Of a stretch of 40,277 bases of DNA, positions 15,807-24,787 are shown piece by piece. How positions within the stretch are numbered: position 1 is the first letter of the stretch; the number at the start of each line of letters is the position of its first letter. The notes beneath the pieces are model-generated. The model was not told the DNA's origin. It did no database searches and saw nothing but the letters and a program-made list of their open reading frames with translations. This DNA is from Alloprevotella sp. OH1205_COT-284. Its GTDB lineage: Bacteria; Bacteroidota; Bacteroidia; Bacteroidales; Bacteroidaceae. Location of the stretch: the NCBI RefSeq assembly GCF_003859795.1, contig NZ_RQYI01000040.1, positions 1-40,277 on the forward strand, read 5' to 3'. A program made the position numbers and the translations under genes.

Positions 15807-18233
15807 TCAGATGCTTGAAACGCGCATGATGTCGGCGAAAACCCCCGCCGCAGTGACGGCCGCTCCGGCTCCGTAGCCTTGGATCAGCATGGGGGTGTCG
15901 TATCGCTCGGTGGTGAGGCAGACGATGTTGTTGGAACCTTCGAGTTCATAGAGCGGATGCCCCTGAGGAATTTCCTTCAAACCTACGCTGCCCTTGCCGT
16001 TTTTCCATTCGGCCACGAAACGCCAACATTTTTTTTCGGCTTCGAGGCGTTTCCGTTCCGCTTCAAATTGCCCGTCGAGCGAAGGGAGGTTTTTCCAGAA
16101 ATCATCGGGCGAACCTTCAAACATGGATTGCGGCAAAAACAAATTGGCTTTGATGTCGGATGTTTCTACCCGATAACCGCTTTCTCTGGCCAAAATGGTG
16201 ATTTTTCGGATCACGTCCATACCGCTCAAATCTATGCGCGGATCCGGTTCGCTAAATCCGTTTTCTTTGGCCAGTCGCACGGTTTCTGACAGAGGAATGT
16301 CTTCCGAAAGCGTGTTGAACACGAAGTTGAGCGTTCCCGACAAGACGGCCTCTATGCCGATCACTCTGTCGCCGGAGGCGATGAGATCGTTGATTGTGTT
16401 GATAATGGGGAGGCCGGCACCGACGTTGGTTTCATAGAGGAATTTTACGCCACGGTCGCGTGCCAAGTCTTTGAGCCGACAATAATCGTCATAGCTGCCC
16501 GAAGCCGCAATTTTGTTGGCCGTCACAACGCTGACGTTGTTGTCGATCAGCTGTGGATAGTAGGCCGCCACTTCTTCGGAAGCCGTGCAGTCCACGAAGA
16601 CGGAGTTGAAGATGTTCATGCGGAGAATTTCCTCCATCATGTGGGCAATGCCGCCGGGAGAGTCGCTTGCCGCCAGAGCTTCGGCATAGCGATGCGGATC
16701 GATTCCTTCTCGATCGTAAACGGCTGCCGATCGGCCGCTGATGCCCACTACGTTTACTTTCAACCCCCGTTGCTTGCGGAGCATGTCGCTTTGAGCCGCG
16801 ATTTGTTCGAGTAATTTTCCTCCCACGGTGCCCGTGCCGCAAAGAAAGACGTTGAGTTCTTCGTAATCGCGCAGGAAGAAAGAGTCGTGCAACACATTGA
16901 GGGCTTTGCGCAACTGACTTCGTTCGACCACAAAAGAAACGCTCGTTTCCAATGCTCCGAGCGCAACGGCGCAGACACCGACACCATTTCGTCCGAGTAC
17001 GGAAAAAAGTTTCCCGACCGTTCCGGTTTGGTGACGGAGGTTTTCGCCGACGACGGCAATGGTTGCCAACTCATCGCGACAATGGGTCGGATTCATGGCT
17101 CCGTCTTCAATTTCGAGGGCAAATTCGGCGTCCAGTATTTCGCAAGCACGAGCGGCATCGGAGGGAGTGACACAAAGAGAAGTGGAGGTTTCGGATGCAG
17201 CTTGTGCCACCATGAAAACGCTGATTCCGGCTGCGGCCAAGGTTGAGAAAATGCGCCGATTGACGCCGATGACGCCGACCATTGACATTCCGCTGACGGT
17301 GACGACGGAAGTTTCGTTTACCGAAGAAATTCCTCTGATCAAACGCTCGCTTTTTGCCGCCTTTTGGGTAATGATGGTTCGAGCGCCTTCGGGATTGAAG
17401 GTGTTGCGCACGAAAATGGGGATGTTCTTGGAGCAGACGGGATAAATGGTGGGAGGGTAAATCACTTTTGCGCCGAAGTTGCACAATTCGGTGGCTTCGC
17501 TATAAGAGAGAGACTCGATGGTGCATGCCGTGGGGATCACTCTCGGGTCGGCCGTCATGAAGCCATCTACGTCTGTCCATATTTCAAGAGCCTCTGCGTC
17601 GAGTGCGGCCGCAAGAATGGCAGCCGTGTAGTCGGAACCTCCGCGTCCGAGATTGGTGGTACGATGAGTTTCGACATCACGCGAGATAAAACCGCCCAAA
17701 ACGGTAACGGAAGCAAGAGGCGAAAAAGCCGATAGAATGCGTTGATGAGTGGTTTCGAAATCAACGATGTTTTTCTCTCCCTGACGACAAGTGGTGATGA
17801 TGTTTCGGGCATCCAGATGAGTAGCGTTTTCAATCAGTTCCGACACGATGAGCGAAGAAATCCGTTCGCCATAGGCCACGATGGCATCGGACGTTTTCGG
17901 TGTCAGTTCGCGAATGAGGCTCACTCCTTTCAGAATGCTGGACAGTTCGGTGAAATGTTGTTCGACAAGAGCCGTGAGTTTGCCCCGGCGTTCCGGCGCG
18001 ATCACCTCTTCTATCATCTCATGGTGACGCTTGCTGAGCATCGAGAGTTTTTCGAGATAAGAAAGATCGTTTTCCGCAGCGAGGCGCGAAAGCAAGATGA
18101 GCTGATCGGTGACGCCACCGAGTGCCGAAACAACGACAATGGTAGGAGAAGTTTCGGCCTCAACTATTTTTTTTACGTTTAGTATCGAGGACGGAGTACC
18201 AACAGACGTACCGCCGAATTTTAGAACTTTCAT
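15807..18233 (-). CDS. thrA: Bifunctional aspartokinase / homoserine dehydrogenase
   Basis: The fused enzyme phosphorylates aspartate and reduces aspartate semialdehyde to homoserine, the entry steps toward threonine and methionine. From the Met at 18233 it has 808 residues. KFGGTSVG at 5-12 starts the kinase domain, NLGRGGSDYTAAILAAAL is its substrate loop, and two ACT regulatory segments follow (about 300-440). FLCGTGTVGGKLLEQI near 467 is the NADP-binding GxGxxG of the dehydrogenase, and YETNVGAGLPIINTINDLIASGDRV near 598 is its catalytic signature. Homologues begin at MKVLKFGG, so the 23 extra codons upstream are not used. No thrB or thrC adjoins it here. It lies 93 nt downstream of the DUF187 gene. 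Confidence 0.96.
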   Translation of the reverse strand: MKVLKFGGTSVGTPSSILNVKKIVEAETSPTIVVVSALGGVTDQLILLSRLAAENDLSYLEKLSMLSKRHHEMIEEVIAPERRGKLTALVEQHFTELSSILKGVSLIRELTPKTSDAIVAYGERISSLIVSELIENATHLDARNIITTCRQGEKNIVDFETTHQRILSAFSPLASVTVLGGFISRDVETHRTTNLGRGGSDYTAAILAAALDAEALEIWTDVDGFMTADPRVIPTACTIESLSYSEATELCNFGAKVIYPPTIYPVCSKNIPIFVRNTFNPEGARTIITQKAAKSERLIRGISSVNETSVVTVSGMSMVGVIGVNRRIFSTLAAAGISVFMVAQAASETSTSLCVTPSDAARACEILDAEFALEIEDGAMNPTHCRDELATIAVVGENLRHQTGTVGKLFSVLGRNGVGVCAVALGALETSVSFVVERSQLRKALNVLHDSFFLRDYEELNVFLCGTGTVGGKLLEQIAAQSDMLRKQRGLKVNVVGISGRSAAVYDREGIDPHRYAEALAASDSPGGIAHMMEEILRMNIFNSVFVDCTASEEVAAYYPQLIDNNVSVVTANKIAASGSYDDYCRLKDLARDRGVKFLYETNVGAGLPIINTINDLIASGDRVIGIEAVLSGTLNFVFNTLSEDIPLSETVRLAKENGFSEPDPRIDLSGMDVIRKITILARESGYRVETSDIKANLFLPQSMFEGSPDDFWKNLPSLDGQFEAERKRLEAEKKCWRFVAEWKNGKGSVGLKEIPQGHPLYELEGSNNIVCLTTERYDTPMLIQGYGAGAAVTAAGVFADIMRVSSI

Positions 18234-18326
18234 GACAGAAGCTAAAAAGAATATAAAGATTGGTAAACAGCATCGCTGCAACATGATGCAACGAGAATGC
18301 ATTGGGAAAGGAAGCCGATAAGCAGA

Positions 18327-19826
18327 TCAAAGTTTTACCTTGATTTTGACCGGTTTTGACTCGTTGTGAAGTCGGTCGAGTGCCGTGATGACAAAGGTGT
18401 ATTTCTCGTGTCCGAACTCATAGGGCAGTTTATAGAGCGTGTTGGGCGTAACGGCCATGATATGGGTGGAGGAGTTGAGGTCTATTTTTTTTCCGCGTTC
18501 GAAACAATAGACCACATAGAGTTTTGCGGCGTCCATTTCCGATTTGGCTTTCGGAGCCGTCCAAAACAAGTAGTACCCGTCCGGCATCCACATCTTTTTT
18601 ACCTTTCGAGGAGCACGAGGTGCCTTGTCGTCGATGAAAGGCATGAGCGGCATGAGAGCGGGCGTGAGATGATAGTTGTTTTGCAATTCGTAGGCATAAT
18701 TTCCTTCATTGCGCACAACTGCGGCCGAGTACCACAAGCAGCTGCCTTTGATTTGGGGAAACTGTCGTTGTAGTTCAAATTTGGCGGACATCTGGTTGAT
18801 TGTGGGATTGTTGAGGTCGCGAGCACGAACGGTTCGTCCCACGTCTTGCCCGATGATGAGCGGACGGTTGCCGCTGTGTTTTGCCCACCAGCGCACGAGG
18901 CGGTCGTAGTCGGCGGCAGAGTGCCCGATTTCCCAATAGAGCTGTGGCACCACATAGTCCACCCAACCCTGATTGATCCAATACAGCACGTCGGCATAGA
19001 GATCGTCATAATTTTGCAGACCTTTCGTTTCGCTGCCCGGTATTCTGTCTGTGGGCGTGAGATTGTGGTAGATACCGAAAGGCGATACCCCGAACTTCAC
19101 CCACGGTTTGGTGCTGTGAACAGTTTGGTAGAGCATCTTGATGAATGAATTGACGTTGTAGCGTCGCCATTCGGCCTTGTCGGTAAATCCATTGCGATTG
19201 GCTTGGAAAGTGAGGTCGTCGGGAATGGGTTGTCCGGCGGCAGGATAGGGGTAGAAGTAGTCGTCTATATGAAGCCCGTCCACATCGTAGCGACGAACGA
19301 TGTCGGCCGCCACTTGGCAGATGTAGTTTTGGTTTTCGAGTCGGCCGGGATCGAAGATGATCAGCCCGTCGTATTTGAAGAAGCGATCGGGATTGAGGTT
19401 GTATGGGTGTTGAACGGACAACTCGGATGTTCCTTTCGTTTTGGCGCGAAAGGGATTGATCCAAGCGTGGAGTTCCATGCCGCGTTCGTGGCATTCTTCC
19501 ACCATCCAAGCCAAGGGATCCCAGCCCGGATTTTTACCTTGACGGCCGGTCAGAAATCGGCTCCAAGGCTCAAACGTACTTTCATAGAGCGCATCGGCTT
19601 CTGCGCGTACTTGAAACATCACCACATTGACTCCCACTGCCTTCAAAACATCGAGCTGATGTCGGAGATTAGCTTGCATCTCTTCGCGACTCATGCCTTG
19701 AAATTGCTCATTGACACATTGTATCCATGCTCCGCGCATTTCGCGTTTGGGGGCTTCAAAGGGATTTTGGGCACGACTTGCCGAAAAGGTCAGAAGAAAG
19801 AAGAAAAGGAGTATATATGATTTCAT
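18327..19826 (-). CDS. GH10-like (DUF187) exported glycoside hydrolase
   Basis: The 499-residue protein has a signal peptide (MKSYILLFFFLLTFSASRAQ, probable cleavage after Ala or at the AQ pair). A TIM-barrel of the glycosyl hydrolase-like 10 family (PF02638) follows. REMRGAWIQCVN begins the barrel, VMFQVRAEADALYES is strand two, GLHIDDYFYPYP holds conserved acidic residues, and VDYVVPQLYWEIGHSAADY is typical of later strands. The last 100 residues look like a fibronectin-type or Ig-like module. Family members act on peptidoglycan or other glycans at the cell surface; the substrate here is not known. The Met at 19826 is chosen because it starts the signal peptide and follows a good promoter. 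Confidence 0.88.
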   Translation of the reverse strand: MKSYILLFFFLLTFSASRAQNPFEAPKREMRGAWIQCVNEQFQGMSREEMQANLRHQLDVLKAVGVNVVMFQVRAEADALYESTFEPWSRFLTGRQGKNPGWDPLAWMVEECHERGMELHAWINPFRAKTKGTSELSVQHPYNLNPDRFFKYDGLIIFDPGRLENQNYICQVAADIVRRYDVDGLHIDDYFYPYPAAGQPIPDDLTFQANRNGFTDKAEWRRYNVNSFIKMLYQTVHSTKPWVKFGVSPFGIYHNLTPTDRIPGSETKGLQNYDDLYADVLYWINQGWVDYVVPQLYWEIGHSAADYDRLVRWWAKHSGNRPLIIGQDVGRTVRARDLNNPTINQMSAKFELQRQFPQIKGSCLWYSAAVVRNEGNYAYELQNNYHLTPALMPLMPFIDDKAPRAPRKVKKMWMPDGYYLFWTAPKAKSEMDAAKLYVVYCFERGKKIDLNSSTHIMAVTPNTLYKLPYEFGHEKYTFVITALDRLHNESKPVKIKVKL

Positions 19827-19861
19827 GATGAAGTTTGCTATGATTCGAAAAGAAACAACCA

Positions 19862-19893
19862 CAAAAATACGACAATGCAACGGATTACACAAT
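19862..19893 (-). promoter_or_regulatory. Promoter of the DUF187 gene
   Basis: On the minus strand ATTG (19890-19893 as CAAT) lies 20 bases before TATTTTTG (19862-19869 as CAAAAATA). The start codon follows 35 nt later. Confidence 0.6.
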
Positions 19894-20034
19894 ATTTGCT
19901 CTTCAAAAGAAAAGAGAAGCCTCCATGAAATGCGGGAAAAGGCATTTGTGCGAGATAAAACCACGCCTCACCGCTATGCCAAGGGCTGTGTGGCAGCCGC
20001 GCATCGGGAGGGGAAGGCAAATGGTGAGTATGTT

Positions 20035-21267
20035 TTACAGACGTTGATGAAAAACATAATGTTTCCTGTCTTTATACTCTTGTGAGGGATCCGTCCGAAC
20101 GATGTTGGACAGTCGGCCGACGTCCGTCACGGAATCATCGGTTTGAAGAATGCCAATGCCTTCCGATAGAGGAGAGTACATGTCTTTTTCCACGCGTTTT
20201 GAAGTGACGAAATAAGAAGCGTCCTCTTCGTTGATACCCAAGGCCTCGGCGGCTTCTTTTTGCAATCGGGTAACGTGTTGGGCAATTTCAATGTCGGTGA
20301 CCTCTCCGTCGAAGACTTCCACTTTGAAGAGTCGTCGTTTCATGAAGTTTTGTGCCAAAATCGAAAGGATCTTGTCGTCGTGTTGTTGCCATACGTTGAG
20401 TGCCGAGATCATGTCGGCATCGGTCAGCAACAAGTAGTTGTCGAGTGCTTTCGGATCGTTGGAAAATCGTTCGGCATCGACGTGATTGTAAAGAAAATAG
20501 TGAAGTGCGGGTGTTGAAAACAGTATTTGATCGCGTCGTGCCAGCCACTTGGCGCGCCGAAGAGCGGAACGGAGCACCTCCTCGGCAGCCACGACGGTTT
20601 TGTGAAGATACACTTGCCAATACATCAGACGTCTGGCCATCAGATAGTTTTCAACCGTGTGCAACCCTTTGTGTTCCACCACCAAGTGGTCGTTTCTCAC
20701 ATTGAGCATCTTGATGATGCGTGCCGTGCCGATGCTACCCTCTTGCACTCCGCAATAAAAGGAGTCGCGGTTCACGTAGTCCATGCGATCCACATCGAGT
20801 TGCGAAGAAAGCAGTTCGTGAAGAAAATGTTTCGGATACTCGTCTTTGAAAATCTTGATGGCCAATGACAGGTCGCCATGCAGCCGCCGATTGATGCGCT
20901 CCATGATTTTCAGCGAAATCTCCTCGTGGTGCACACCGATAGTCAGCACGTTTTCGAGCACATGGCTGAAAGGACCGTGTCCCACATCGTGAAGCAAGAT
21001 AGCGGCTTCGGCGGCTTCTCTTTCGGAGTCAAAAATAAACTCTCCTTTTTGCGACAGGATGAGCAAGGCCTCCTGCATCAGGTGAAAAGCACCGATAGAG
21101 TGTTGTTTTCGAGAATGTTTGGCCGAAGGATATACAAAGCTCGACGTGCCCAATTGGCGGATATGGTCGAGCCGTTGAAATTCGGGTTGGTCGATGATTT
21201 GGCCGAGAAGTCCTCTGGGAACAGAGGTGAAACCATAGAGAGGATCGTTGATGATGATTGCACTCAT
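20035..21267 (-). CDS. HD-domain phosphohydrolase (dNTPase-like)
   Basis: Metal-dependent phosphohydrolase of 410 residues in the family of dGTP triphosphohydrolases and SAMHD1-like dNTPases. HSRKQHSIGAFHL (51-63) holds the first His ligand, LLHDVGHGPFSH (91-102) holds the HD pair His93-Asp94, and LDVDRMDYVNRDSFYCG supplies the last Asp ligand. The C-terminal half is the helical regulatory region. It probably breaks down or senses nucleotides in the cytoplasm. The Met at 21267 is chosen because MSAIIINDPLYGF is the usual family start. It is divergent from serS, 88 nt away. Confidence 0.9.
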   Translation of the reverse strand: MSAIIINDPLYGFTSVPRGLLGQIIDQPEFQRLDHIRQLGTSSFVYPSAKHSRKQHSIGAFHLMQEALLILSQKGEFIFDSEREAAEAAILLHDVGHGPFSHVLENVLTIGVHHEEISLKIMERINRRLHGDLSLAIKIFKDEYPKHFLHELLSSQLDVDRMDYVNRDSFYCGVQEGSIGTARIIKMLNVRNDHLVVEHKGLHTVENYLMARRLMYWQVYLHKTVVAAEEVLRSALRRAKWLARRDQILFSTPALHYFLYNHVDAERFSNDPKALDNYLLLTDADMISALNVWQQHDDKILSILAQNFMKRRLFKVEVFDGEVTDIEIAQHVTRLQKEAAEALGINEEDASYFVTSKRVEKDMYSPLSEGIGILQTDDSVTDVGRLSNIVRTDPSQEYKDRKHYVFHQRL

Positions 21268-21315
21268 GGGAAAAAGTTTATTTGGCGAAGTTACGCATTT
21301 CTTAAAATAAAATAG

Positions 21316-21323
21316 TAATTTTG
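21316..21323 (+). promoter_or_regulatory. -7 box of serS
   Basis: TAATTTTG fits TAnnTTTG and lies 33 nt before the serS start. The -33 element is not clear at normal spacing. Confidence 0.45.
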
Positions 21324-21355
21324 CCGTTAGAAAACATACCGATACATTAGAATAT

Positions 21356-22633
21356 ATGCTCACCATTAAACAAATCACGGATAATCGGGAGACGGTCATC
21401 CGTGGCTTAGAAAAAAAACATTTTGTCGGCGCAAAAGAGGCCGTAGAAGCCGTTTTGGCAGCAGATCATAAAAGAAAAGTTGCACAAGGAGAAATGGATG
21501 CTGCCCTTGCCGAACAAAAAGTGTTGGCCAAAAACATCGGCAACTTGATGAAAGAAGGGAAAAAAGAGGAGGCCGATGCCGTCAAAGCCAAGGTGGCAGA
21601 GTTGAAAGCCAAAAGTACACAACTCGAAGAAGCCATGAAAGCAGCCGAAGAGGAACGTACGGAATTGCTCTATACCATTCCCAATATCCCCTATGAAGCT
21701 GTACCCGAAGGAAAAAGTGCGGAAGAAAACGAAATCGTCAAAACCGGAGGCGTCAATCGGCCGCTGCCGGAAAATCCGCTCCCCCATTGGGATTTGGCCA
21801 AGAAATATGATTTGATAGATTTCGACCTCGGGGTGAAAATTACGGGAGCCGGTTTTCCCGTCTACAAAGGGCTCGGTGCAAGATTGCAGCGCGCGCTCAT
21901 CAATTTCTTTCTCGACGAAGCTCGCGCTTCCGGCTACACGGAGGTCATGCCGCCAACGGTGGTCAATGAAGCATCGGGATATGGCACGGGACAGTTGCCC
22001 GACAAGGAGGGGCAGATGTACCATTGCGCGGCCGACAACCTCTACCTCATCCCTACCGCAGAGGTGCCCGTGACAAACATATATCGTGATGTCATTCTCG
22101 AAGAGAAAGAACTCCCTGTCAAAACTTGTGCCTATACACAGTGTTTTCGCCGCGAAGCCGGTTCTTATGGAAAAGATGTGCGCGGGTTGAACCGTTTGCA
22201 CGAGTTCTCAAAAATAGAAATCGTACGCATCGACCGCCCCGAAAACTCACAGAAGAGCCATGAAGAGATGCTGGCGCATGTCGAAGGCTTGCTTCAAAAG
22301 TTGGAACTCCCTTATCGCATTCTCCGCCTCTGTGGTGGCGACATGAGTTTCACTGCGGCTCTGTGCTATGATTTCGAGGTGTATTCCGAAGCACAACAAC
22401 GTTGGTTGGAAGTTTCTTCCGTTTCCAATTTCGACAGCTATCAAGCCAATCGTTTGAAATGTCGCTATCGTCGTGCGGCCGACAAGAAAATCGAACTTTG
22501 CCATACTCTTAACGGCTCGGCACTTGCCCTTCCTCGCATCGTGGCCGCTTTGCTCGAAAACTTCCAAACGCCGGAGGGCATCCTTGTTCCGAAAGCCCTG
22601 CAACCCTATATGGGATGCGAAATGATCAAATAA
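21356..22633 (+). CDS. serS: Seryl-tRNA synthetase
   Basis: SerRS charges tRNA-Ser with serine. The 425-residue protein starts with the long antiparallel coiled coil that grips the tRNA variable arm (about 25-105, for example KEEADAVKAKVAELKAKSTQLEEAMKAAEEER). The class II core follows. Motif 2 is CFRREAGSYGKDVRGLNR, from about 262, with the catalytic arginines. Motif 3 is LALPRIVAALLENFQ near 392. NGSALALPR and ISVSNFDSYQ-like VSSVSNFDSYQANR are typical serine-site segments. The ATG at 21356 gives the normal MLTIKQI start. The gene is divergent from the HD gene and convergent with the ribosomal protein operon. Confidence 0.97.
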   Translation: MLTIKQITDNRETVIRGLEKKHFVGAKEAVEAVLAADHKRKVAQGEMDAALAEQKVLAKNIGNLMKEGKKEEADAVKAKVAELKAKSTQLEEAMKAAEEERTELLYTIPNIPYEAVPEGKSAEENEIVKTGGVNRPLPENPLPHWDLAKKYDLIDFDLGVKITGAGFPVYKGLGARLQRALINFFLDEARASGYTEVMPPTVVNEASGYGTGQLPDKEGQMYHCAADNLYLIPTAEVPVTNIYRDVILEEKELPVKTCAYTQCFRREAGSYGKDVRGLNRLHEFSKIEIVRIDRPENSQKSHEEMLAHVEGLLQKLELPYRILRLCGGDMSFTAALCYDFEVYSEAQQRWLEVSSVSNFDSYQANRLKCRYRRAADKKIELCHTLNGSALALPRIVAALLENFQTPEGILVPKALQPYMGCEMIK

Positions 22634-22716
22634 GCTTCTCTTTTCGTTGAACGAACTATTTTTTGTCGAATGCGGAATGCCGATCGACTTTTCGTTCAAA
22701 AAAGCGGATCACCTCC

Positions 22717-22802
22717 AACAGTCGCCTCTTACAAAGAACTTTGAGCGAAAAAACGTTTGTAAATGGTTTCTCGTCCGAAGTTCTTTGTAAGAGGCGGCTG
22801 TT
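22717..22802. repeat. 25-bp inverted repeat with 36-nt loop
   Basis: Arms 22717-22741 (AACAGTCGCCTCTTACAAAG...) and 22778-22802 are reverse complements except for one T/C position that still pairs as G-U in RNA. No T-tract follows. The rest of 22634-22960 holds no gene I can support. Confidence 0.85.
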
Positions 22803-22951
22803 CGGTTGAGTTGGCCGCCGGCCGAAAGTCGCAGCAAAACCACACATTTCGCACAACGAAACCTCTGCGAAATTGCCCATACTCTTTTTTCTTTTTCTCC
22901 GCGATCAGCTCAAACGCATCTCTATTGGATTGTCGTTTTTTTGGGGGGGGC

Positions 22952-23007
22952 AGCAGATAAAAAGAAAGGCCGCATCAAAACCAATAGAGTTTTGACACGG
23001 CCTCTTT
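22952..23007 (-). terminator. Terminator of the rpmB-rpmG-DUF4295 operon
   Basis: GGCCGCATCAAAAC (22968-22981) pairs with GTTTTGACACGGCC (22989-23002), with one mismatched step. On the minus strand a T-rich tract (TTTCTTTTTATC) follows. It also has T residues on the plus side, so it may stop serS read-through as well. Confidence 0.85.
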
Positions 23008-23048
23008 AATGTATTGAGAAACGTAGTTACTCGAATTTCGGATACAGA

Positions 23049-23207
23049 TTAGTTTTTGAAGAAATCTGCAACGTCTTCATTGCGTACCATTTGCTCATCA
23101 AAGATGTAAGCACCGGTTTTGGAGCTCTTCACCATTTTGATCACCTTGGTATACGAACGTCCATCGGTTTTTCCGGATTGGAGCGAAGCGACTGTTTTCT
23201 TTGCCAT
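23049..23207 (-). CDS. DUF4295 family small protein
   Basis: A basic 52-residue protein: MAKKTVASLQSGK at the start, KVIKMVKSSKTGAYIFDEQMV in the middle and a DVADFFKN end. It is the DUF4295 protein that in Bacteroidota is almost always encoded right behind rpmB and rpmG, and it is thought to be ribosome-associated. The gene starts 22 nt after the rpmG stop. In many relatives ftsY follows; here a terminator follows instead. Confidence 0.9.
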   Translation of the reverse strand: MAKKTVASLQSGKTDGRSYTKVIKMVKSSKTGAYIFDEQMVRNEDVADFFKN

Positions 23208-23229
23208 GGTTTATGTGTGTGAGAGTTGA

Positions 23230-23418
23230 TTATTTGATTTCTTTGTGAACCGTCATGCGTTTGAGAATGGGGTTGTATTTCTTCAATTCCAAACGTTCGG
23301 GAGTGTTCTTTCGATTTTTCGTGGTGATGTAGCGGCTCGTACCGGGCATACCACTTTCTTTATGTTCGGTGCATTCGAGAATAACTTGAACGCGATTGCC
23401 TTTAGCTTTCTTTGCCAT
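23230..23418 (-). CDS. rpmG: 50S ribosomal protein L33
   Basis: A 62-residue basic protein with [18 protein letters not shown] and the [21 protein letters not shown] core of L33. Only one cysteine is present, so it is a zinc-independent (C-minus) form. It sits 11 nt after rpmB and 22 nt before DUF4295 and is clearly part of one operon. Confidence 0.96.
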   Translation of the reverse strand: MAKKAKGNRVQVILECTEHKESGMPGTSRYITTKNRKNTPERLELKKYNPILKRMTVHKEIK

Positions 23419-23429
23419 GATTGTGATGA

Positions 23430-23690
23430 TTAGCCGATTACTTTAATATCTTTCCAAGCGCAATAACCATTGTTTACTGCACTGTTCAACGCTGCGTCAA
23501 GACCCAATTTGTTGATCAAACGCAGGCCTGCTGCCGAGATTTTGAGAGAAATCCAGCAATCTTGCTCAACATAATAGAACTTCTTAGTAAACAAGTTCGC
23601 ATCAAAGGTGCGTTTAGTGCGACGCTTTGAGTGAGAAACGTTGTTGCCAATCATGGCTTTTTTACCTGTAATTTGACAAATCTTAGACAT
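23430..23690 (-). CDS. rpmB: 50S ribosomal protein L28
   Basis: An 86-residue L28. [27 protein letters not shown] is the conserved N-terminus, and [20 protein letters not shown] is the conserved second half. The longer frame that begins at 23780 would run through the promoter, so the Met at 23690 is the start. It is the first gene of the rpmB-rpmG-DUF4295 operon. Confidence 0.97.
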   Translation of the reverse strand: MSKICQITGKKAMIGNNVSHSKRRTKRTFDANLFTKKFYYVEQDCWISLKISAAGLRLINKLGLDAALNSAVNNGYCAWKDIKVIG

Positions 23691-23740
23691 TACTATCTGT
23701 AATTTTGTGTTTCTAATTTTTATTATTCCCAATCGAGGGG

Positions 23741-23771
23741 CAAAAATACAATTTAATTTCTTATCTGACAA
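23741..23771 (-). promoter_or_regulatory. Promoter of the rpmB operon
   Basis: On the minus strand TATTTTTG (23741-23748 as CAAAAATA) is preceded by CTTG at 20 bases. The start codon is about 50 nt downstream. 23772-24062 holds no supported gene. Confidence 0.6.
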
Positions 23772-24062
23772 GCTTTTCATGAAAAACCATAAGTGTAAAA
23801 AAAGAGATTAACCTTTAATTGTAAACACCGAAAAGCAAAAACTCTTATCGGAAACTTAGTGAAAAGTATTCTTGTGGGGACGGCTGCAAGGCTTATAGAC
23901 GTTTTCTCAGAGTCGCGATTGACGGAGTGGGCAATGGAGTGAACCGCAAAATCATTGTTCTAAACGTTTTCTTTTGCTTTTCCCACATGCCCGAACGTAT
24001 CCTTATTTTTGTTTTTGGTTCGTTACGAAAACGGATTTGCAATTCAAAAAAATATAATCTTC

Positions 24063-24093
24063 ATTGCAATTTGCACGTTATTTTGTATCTTTG
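24063..24093 (+). promoter_or_regulatory. Promoter of the putative metal-uptake operon
   Basis: ATTG (24063-24066), 19 bases, TATCTTTG (24086-24093). Start would be near 24100. The following leader contains two hairpins (CCTCA/TGAGG at 24102-24116 and AAATCTT/AAGATTT at about 24119-24139). Confidence 0.65.
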
Positions 24094-24179
24094 CACGCAT
24101 CCTCAGCGGATGAGGGTAGAAATCTTGATAATAAGATTTTGATTTCAAGATAAATATAAAAATACTCGTTATCTTTTTT

Positions 24180-24530
24180 ATGAAACGAACCAAACGTGTA
24201 AGACAAGTATGGGCATGGGTGCTGATTGCAGCTTTCATGTTTGTCTTTGTCGGACAGAATTTTCATGCTACGTTTGGACATAAAGATGCCGAGCAGACCG
24301 AGCAGGGATGCTGCCATCATAAAGGTGTCGCCGCAAATGGAGATCTCCCCGTCTATAAGGAGATCTGCCATATTTGTGATTTCACTTTTTTCAATGCCGA
24401 AGCCTCTGCTTATTGCTTGTACACTTTTGTTTCCGGGTATAACGAAACGAAACTTCTTGATTTTGACGCTCTGTTGATTTATCGCCCTATTTTTGCGATA
24501 AATGCCCATTCTCCCCCATTGTTTTCTTAG
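24180..24530 (+). CDS. Small Cys/His-rich membrane-anchored protein
   Basis: A 116-residue protein with a basic start and one hydrophobic segment (about 10-27) that serves as a signal or anchor. A periplasmic part follows with a cluster of metal-binding residues: HATFGHKD, GCCHHKG and EICHICDF (a CxxC-like pair next to His). I recognise this layout from small Bacteroidetes proteins encoded beside TonB receptors. It is probably a metal chaperone or a sensor for the operon; the metal is unknown. The TonB receptor gene starts about 260 nt downstream, and the same promoter probably serves all three genes. Confidence 0.65.
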   Translation: MKRTKRVRQVWAWVLIAAFMFVFVGQNFHATFGHKDAEQTEQGCCHHKGVAANGDLPVYKEICHICDFTFFNAEASAYCLYTFVSGYNETKLLDFDALLIYRPIFAINAHSPPLFS

Positions 24531-24787
24531 TTCTCTGCTTCCTTTTATAAGGTCATCATGTTCTGATGATCGGGATATTTTTGTCTTTTCATGAAAGACA
24601 GGGGAAGCCATTTCCTTTTTTTATTACTCTTCCGTGTTGTCTTTTTTCATCGTGCTTTTGAAACCGACGATGTGAAAAGAAGGCTCGAAAGGGGAATTGT
24701 ATCACATTTTCTTTGCTCATTGTGAGGAAAGTGTGGCGATCTGCACCGCTAAAACGGAGCTGTCGTTCTCATATCCTTAGGGAAACA

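Noticed and set aside
22656-22880. 74-codon frame on the minus strand behind serS
   Set aside because: It runs through the 25-bp inverted repeat and has no start context or recognisable family.
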